Shown here: positions 62,201 to 64,000 of the stretch, piece after piece
Numbering within the stretch: position 1 is the first letter of the stretch
Layout of the letters: each line of letters starts with the position of its first letter
Origin: Owenia fusiformis
Lineage: Eukaryota > Annelida > Polychaeta > Sabellida > Oweniidae
Direction of reading: 5' to 3'
Assembly: GCA_903813345.2 (NCBI GenBank)
Contig: CAIIXF020000012.1
Span: 2,027,318-2,091,317, forward strand
Length of the DNA: 64,000 bases
Notes under the pieces: model-generated
Database searches by the model: none
What the model was told of the DNA's origin: nothing
Seen by the model: the letters and a program-made list of their open reading frames with translations, nothing else
Position numbers and translations under genes: made by a program

Positions 62201-62410
62201 TCCTTGGGAAATACATACTTGTAAGACTAGAGCTACACGCCTCTAGATACATACATACATACATGACCTTCGCCACTTTGCATTTTCGAAAAACATTTTG
62301 TCTTTTTAAATGTTCTGTTATTAGTCCCCATTGACGAGATACGACAACCCTGGGTGGCTAATAATTCATACGATGCAGAAGCTAAGGAAGCGTTCCAGTC
62401 TTTGATTCAC
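56119..62410 (+). CDS. Natriuretic-peptide-receptor / receptor guanylyl cyclase type gene, extracellular part (partial)
   Basis: I joined 56119-56239, one of 58043-58142 or 58180-58279, 58808-58917, 59170-59398, 59535-59653, 61406-61513 and 62325-62410. All borders are GT-AG with matching phases, giving 291 residues. A signal-peptide-like N-terminus (hydrophobic around residues 9-28) is followed by an ANF_receptor periplasmic-binding fold: KLGLLLP, ETNAAA, DTKC, AFIGPACS, FWNVPLFAHASSDPSLADK, VRVLPPYNKMGSAFVELFKY, then YGWNRCVMLY and GMTNGQYVFV. These words are characteristic of NPR-type receptors, whose intracellular part is a kinase-like plus guanylyl cyclase module. That part would lie beyond the window, so whether this one makes cGMP cannot be seen. 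The exon 2 pair is alternative (see findings). The introns are loaded with MITEs. Confidence 0.9.
56512..57508. mobile_element. Decayed mariner-like element in receptor intron 1
   Basis: Left end TACAGGGCGTATAAAAAAAC and right inverse end GTTTTTTTGATACGCACTGTA, both next to GCAAC/GTTGC. The interior has two direct copies of a ~200-bp segment (ACTGACTTTTGCAATGTTT at about 57069 and 57280) and an inverse copy at the left (about 56560-56650). A transposase scrap is present (next entry). Confidence 0.7.
56744..56960 (+). pseudogene. Mariner-type transposase remnant
   Basis: The plus frame has SSPDLDCCDFFFWSYL, close to the SPDL-x2-CDFFLWGYL signature around the third catalytic Asp of mariner-like transposases. 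Downstream text in another frame recalls the C-terminal region. The rest is missing or shifted. Confidence 0.5.
57509..58042. repeat. Rest of receptor intron 1, with dispersed repeat copy (~57725-57985)
   Basis: Begins TACAGGGTGGGCCAAAAAAT, an end of an ACAGGGTG element whose partner end I did not find. The segment 57725-57985 is the inverse of 51760-51965. Confidence 0.6.
58043..58142 (+). CDS. Receptor exon 2a (alternative version)
   Basis: 100 nt. Acceptor GTTCTAG, donor CAC|GTAAGG. Encodes LQGYLGFETNAAATTMAIDK then CRSDGLMDGHNI with split codons at each end. It corresponds to the first helix and following loop of the ligand-binding domain, with one conserved Cys. Same length and phase as exon 2b. 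Confidence 0.88.
58180..58279 (+). CDS. Receptor exon 2b (alternative version)
   Basis: 100 nt. Acceptor ATTTTAG, donor CAC|GTAAGA. Encodes LQSYIGYETNAAAATMALEQ then CAKDGLLEGHNI. Of 32 whole codons, 21 encode the same residue as 2a and most others are conservative. The nucleotide sequences are well diverged, so both have been kept by selection. Only 37 nt separate it from 2a. Confidence 0.88.
58542..58802. mobile_element. MITE with TTAA ends abutting receptor exon 3
   Basis: TTAAGGTCAGGGTGCATG at the left is inverted as CATGCACCCTGTCCTTAA at the right. TTAA at both edges fits a piggyBac-type target. The inner half also has an inverted segment, AGAAAATTCAGTGAAAAAAA / TTTTTTTCACTGAATTTTCT. 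Only five bases (TTTAG) separate it from the exon. Confidence 0.85.
58808..58917 (+). CDS. Receptor exon 3
   Basis: 110 nt. Acceptor TTAATTTAG, donor GAAG|GTAAGG. Encodes ILYRDTKCTEKYGLGMAVEL then YMDEHVDAFIGPACSE. The DTKC and IGPACS words are hallmark NPR/GC ectodomain segments. Confidence 0.92.
59170..59398 (+). CDS. Receptor exon 4
   Basis: 229 nt. Acceptor GATTCCAG, donor CCAG|GTAGGT. Encodes TIPVGHLAAFWNVPLFAHAS through NKMGSAFVELFKYYGWNRCV and ISFAA. This is the most strongly conserved part of the domain. Confidence 0.94.
59535..59653 (+). CDS. Receptor exon 5
   Basis: 119 nt. Acceptor GATATAG, donor CGAA|GTTAGT. Encodes SVEKKFRENNVTLADTIDVE then VVSNSDIDGALERFQHRGR. There is one potential N-glycosylation site (NVT). 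Confidence 0.88.
59864..60036. repeat. Dispersed repeat copy (receptor intron 5), with GGGACCC end
   Basis: Contains ACTGAGGAATACCCCAGAAT, TTCATCTTTACACAAACATA, TTTCCTCCTGTTCATCTTTC and ends TTAAAGGGACCCAACACC. Related to 61247-61400, which starts GGTGGGTCCCTTTAA. Confidence 0.75.
60358..60604. mobile_element. MITE with TACAGGGTGG ends, 247 bp
   Basis: Left TACAGGGTGGATTAGGATCA and right TGATAGGCCACCCTGTA, TA at both edges. Inside receptor intron 5. Confidence 0.78.
60605..61246. other. Intron 5 remainder, no feature seen
   Basis: AT-rich sequence. The short minus frame at 60582-60779 lies across the MITE edge and has no motif. Confidence 0.4.
61247..61405. repeat. Dispersed repeat copy reaching the exon 6 acceptor
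   Basis: Begins GGGTCCCTTTAAGTCAC, holds ACTGAGGAATACCCCAGAAC and GGATCTCCTCCTCTTCTTCT, and ends at CTTTCCTTCTAG. It matches the order of 59864-60036 up to the point where exon 6 begins. Confidence 0.7.
61406..61513 (+). CDS. Receptor exon 6
   Basis: 108 nt. Acceptor TCCTTCTAG, donor ATAG|GTAAGC. Encodes IIVLLEADDIRRVMVRARKM then GMTNGQYVFVSSLNI. The LGMTNG-YVF style motif is conserved in NPR/GC receptors. Confidence 0.93.
61663..62031. mobile_element. MITE with TACAGGGTGGGC ends, 369 bp
   Basis: Left TACAGGGTGGGCAATAAAAA then ATGGGACA; right TGTCCCATTTTGTCCCGCTT then TGTA. TA edges. Inside receptor intron 6. Confidence 0.75.
62325..62410 (+). CDS. Receptor exon 7
   Basis: 86 nt. Acceptor GTTATTAG, donor CAC|GTAAGA. 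Completes a Val codon and encodes PIDEIRQPWVANNSYDAEAK then EAFQSLIH. The PW...D..AKEAFQSL pattern fits NPR-type ectodomains. The next exon was not found in the window. Confidence 0.9.
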
Positions 62411-62553
62411 GTAAGAAAGAACGTTGTTAACATAAAGGGGTTATGACCTTATTATCATGTTGCTTTTAGCTCTTAGAATGCAATCACCCATTGTCTATCT
62501 GTCCGTCTGTCTGAATTTATTTAGGTGTAAAGATTGTATGCCTCTATTGCTCT

Positions 62554-63163
62554 TTAAAGGAATATTCCTTGTCAGACCCTTTCTCTCTTGATATGGTAGC
62601 TATAATCATATATATAGTTTCCATATTTAGCAAAACATGGGAAAATGTTTTAATATGGTCAATATTGATCATTTAAAAATCTAGTGCTTATTTCCAGTGA
62701 GCTGCCATCTTTTAAGATTTCTTGCAGGAAGTGATGTCATCAACTCTCAACTTCTATAACCTTGCCCATAACAGTATAGGAAAGTAGCACAAAATCACTT
62801 CTAGACAAGTGATCATTACTTTCTGTGCAAAAATATTTTCAGGGCATGTCAACTTAGAATAAAAGAAGAGATTTTCAGAAGGATTAAATAAGATACAAAG
62901 TTGAAAAAGAATATTTAGCTGGTTTTGTAATTCTTAATAGCTCCTCACCTAATGCTATATGCAAAGTTGAGAGTTGATGACATCACTTCCTGTGTGAACT
63001 TTTAAAAGATGGCAGCTTACTGGAATTGAGCATCACATTTCTAAGTGATCAAATTTGACCATATCAAAACATTTTTGCGTGTTTTGCTAAAGATGGCAAG
63101 CATATATATGGTTATAGCTACCATATGAGGAGAGATGTGGTTTGGCAAGGAATATTCCTTTAA
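62554..63163. mobile_element. Large foldback element with TTAA edges, ~610 bp (receptor intron 7)
   Basis: Left TTAAAGGAATATTCCTTG is inverted as CAAGGAATATTCCTTTAA. The arms continue for about 200 bp each, with paired words such as AGTTGAGAGTTGATGACATC and GATGTCATCAACTCTCAACT. TTAA edges fit a piggyBac-type target. No coding. Confidence 0.85.
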
Positions 63164-63680
63164 CAAAACATGTGGGGCAGTGTATTTATATATTACAAGA
63201 TGTCTGTCCATCCGTCTGTCAACACATTGGAGGCTCATATGACAATTCAAATGACGTAGAGATGACGATTCATAAGAATACCACATGTATGGACGTATAG
63301 AGCTGCGCAATAAATGAGGACGGAATAAAAGCATAAGTTATACGTTATACGGGATTCAAACATGAACGTGCTCTAATTGAATTTCGTTGGACAGAATGTC
63401 AGTACAAATGCACCCACCTTCGGTCCGTGCCTTGTGCGGCATTCTGTTCAACGCATGCTGAATTTCACCATATTGAATGGCCTATCATTGTTTATGCCTT
63501 AAACAATAAACATGAAATGAGTTGCAAAATCTCTCTCTTGATATAGTCATATAATTAAGATATAGTCATATAACTAAGATATAGTCATATAATTAAGGAG
63601 AGGGTCATGCAACTCCATTAAAAGTAGTGTGGGTAAACTTCATCGGGTATATTACTTATCAGGAAAATGTTGAATCTTCA
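63164..63680. other. Receptor intron 7 remainder, one short tandem repeat
   Basis: At 63540-63598, three 21-22-bp units of ATATAGTCATATAATTAAG stand in tandem. Nothing else is recognised. Confidence 0.5.
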
Positions 63681-64000
63681 TTAAAAATACTCAAAGAGTA
63701 ATATGTGGGTAATATGTAATCCTACTGGTGTAGTGTCTAAATATGCCTTCCACAAAAGTTTTTGTACATTAATGGGATCCAATACATTGTAATAATGCAC
63801 AATTGTGGTGCCTTTGGGTATAACCTTGCTTGCATTTTTGGGATCTTGTCCTAAACGGGACTCGTGTTCTTGCTTGAATTGTAAGTGATATTGCCACCGT
63901 CCGGTAGGTGGCACTCCAAGCATTTCTATCAAAGCGCCAATGTATGTATCATCCGGAAAACATAATGGGACTTTACATAGTAAGAAATTAATATCTTGTA
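63681..64000 (-). CDS. Unrecognised partial open frame running off the window edge
   Basis: The frame is open from the window end at 64000 to a stop at 63681, without needing an ATG. It reads INFLLCKVPLCFPDDTYIGA, then LIEMLGVPPTGRWQYHLQFK and TTIVHYYNVLDPINVQKLLW. The composition is very protein-like (balanced charges, Trp, Pro, few low-complexity runs), unlike the AT-driven frames nearby. A possible donor CCA|GTAGGA lies near 63720. It is antisense to the receptor gene's intron, so it may be part of an inserted mobile element or of a nested gene. I recognise no family. Confidence 0.4.
   Translation of the reverse strand, partial: QDINFLLCKVPLCFPDDTYIGALIEMLGVPPTGRWQYHLQFKQEHESRLGQDPKNASKVIPKGTTIVHYYNVLDPINVQKLLWKAYLDTTPVGLHITHILLFEYF

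Overview
The window looks like nuclear DNA of an AT-rich invertebrate animal, most likely a lophotrochozoan such as a mollusc. The evidence is split genes with GT-AG introns, dense short inverted-repeat elements with TA or TTAA target duplications, satellites, and one LTR retrotransposon. The phylum is inferred from style only. There are no bacterial operons or CRISPR arrays. The two tRNA-like stretches look like degenerate relics.

From left to right there are three recognisable host genes. (1) Minus strand, 1961-3109: a large exon of an UNC93-like major facilitator protein, whose remaining exons are not visible. (2) Minus strand, 45823 down to 32088: a complete 12-exon 4-hydroxyphenylpyruvate dioxygenase (HPD). 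All splice phases close, giving 395 aa with the His-His-Glu iron triad. (3) Plus strand, 56119-62410 and onward: the 5' part of a natriuretic-peptide-receptor or receptor-guanylyl-cyclase type gene, with signal peptide and most of the ANF_receptor ligand-binding domain. It continues past the last exon I can place. A two-exon unknown gene fragment lies at 50336-50946 (+), and an unknown partial open frame runs off the right edge on the minus strand (63681-64000).

Between the genes: a 5.5-kb LTR retrotransposon (4868-10396, minus) has LTRs that look identical, a tRNA-Pro-type primer site and a gag-protease-integrase order, but no reverse transcriptase. A TA-flanked family with ends TACACTCCCCTCCATAA occurs at 4.1, 18.8-20.1 and 20.6-22.3 kb. 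Many copies of a family ending TACAGTAAAACCTGT are present. A 40-bp satellite covers 27.8-29.0 kb, a 162-bp satellite covers 20.9-21.7 kb, and a pyrimidine-rich satellite covers 52.7-54.0 kb inside a 2.85-kb inverted-repeat element. Foldback elements fill the introns of the receptor gene.

The most interesting biology is in splicing. The receptor gene has two tandem, equal-length, equal-phase versions of exon 2 separated by only 37 nt, an arrangement expected to force mutually exclusive use. HPD exon 11 runs into an 84-bp repeat that copies its own 5' splice site twice more in frame. Two receptor exons have 3' splice sites that abut, or appear derived from, transposable elements. I have run no searches or alignments. 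Gene identities rest on recognised protein motifs and on exon joins that keep frame.
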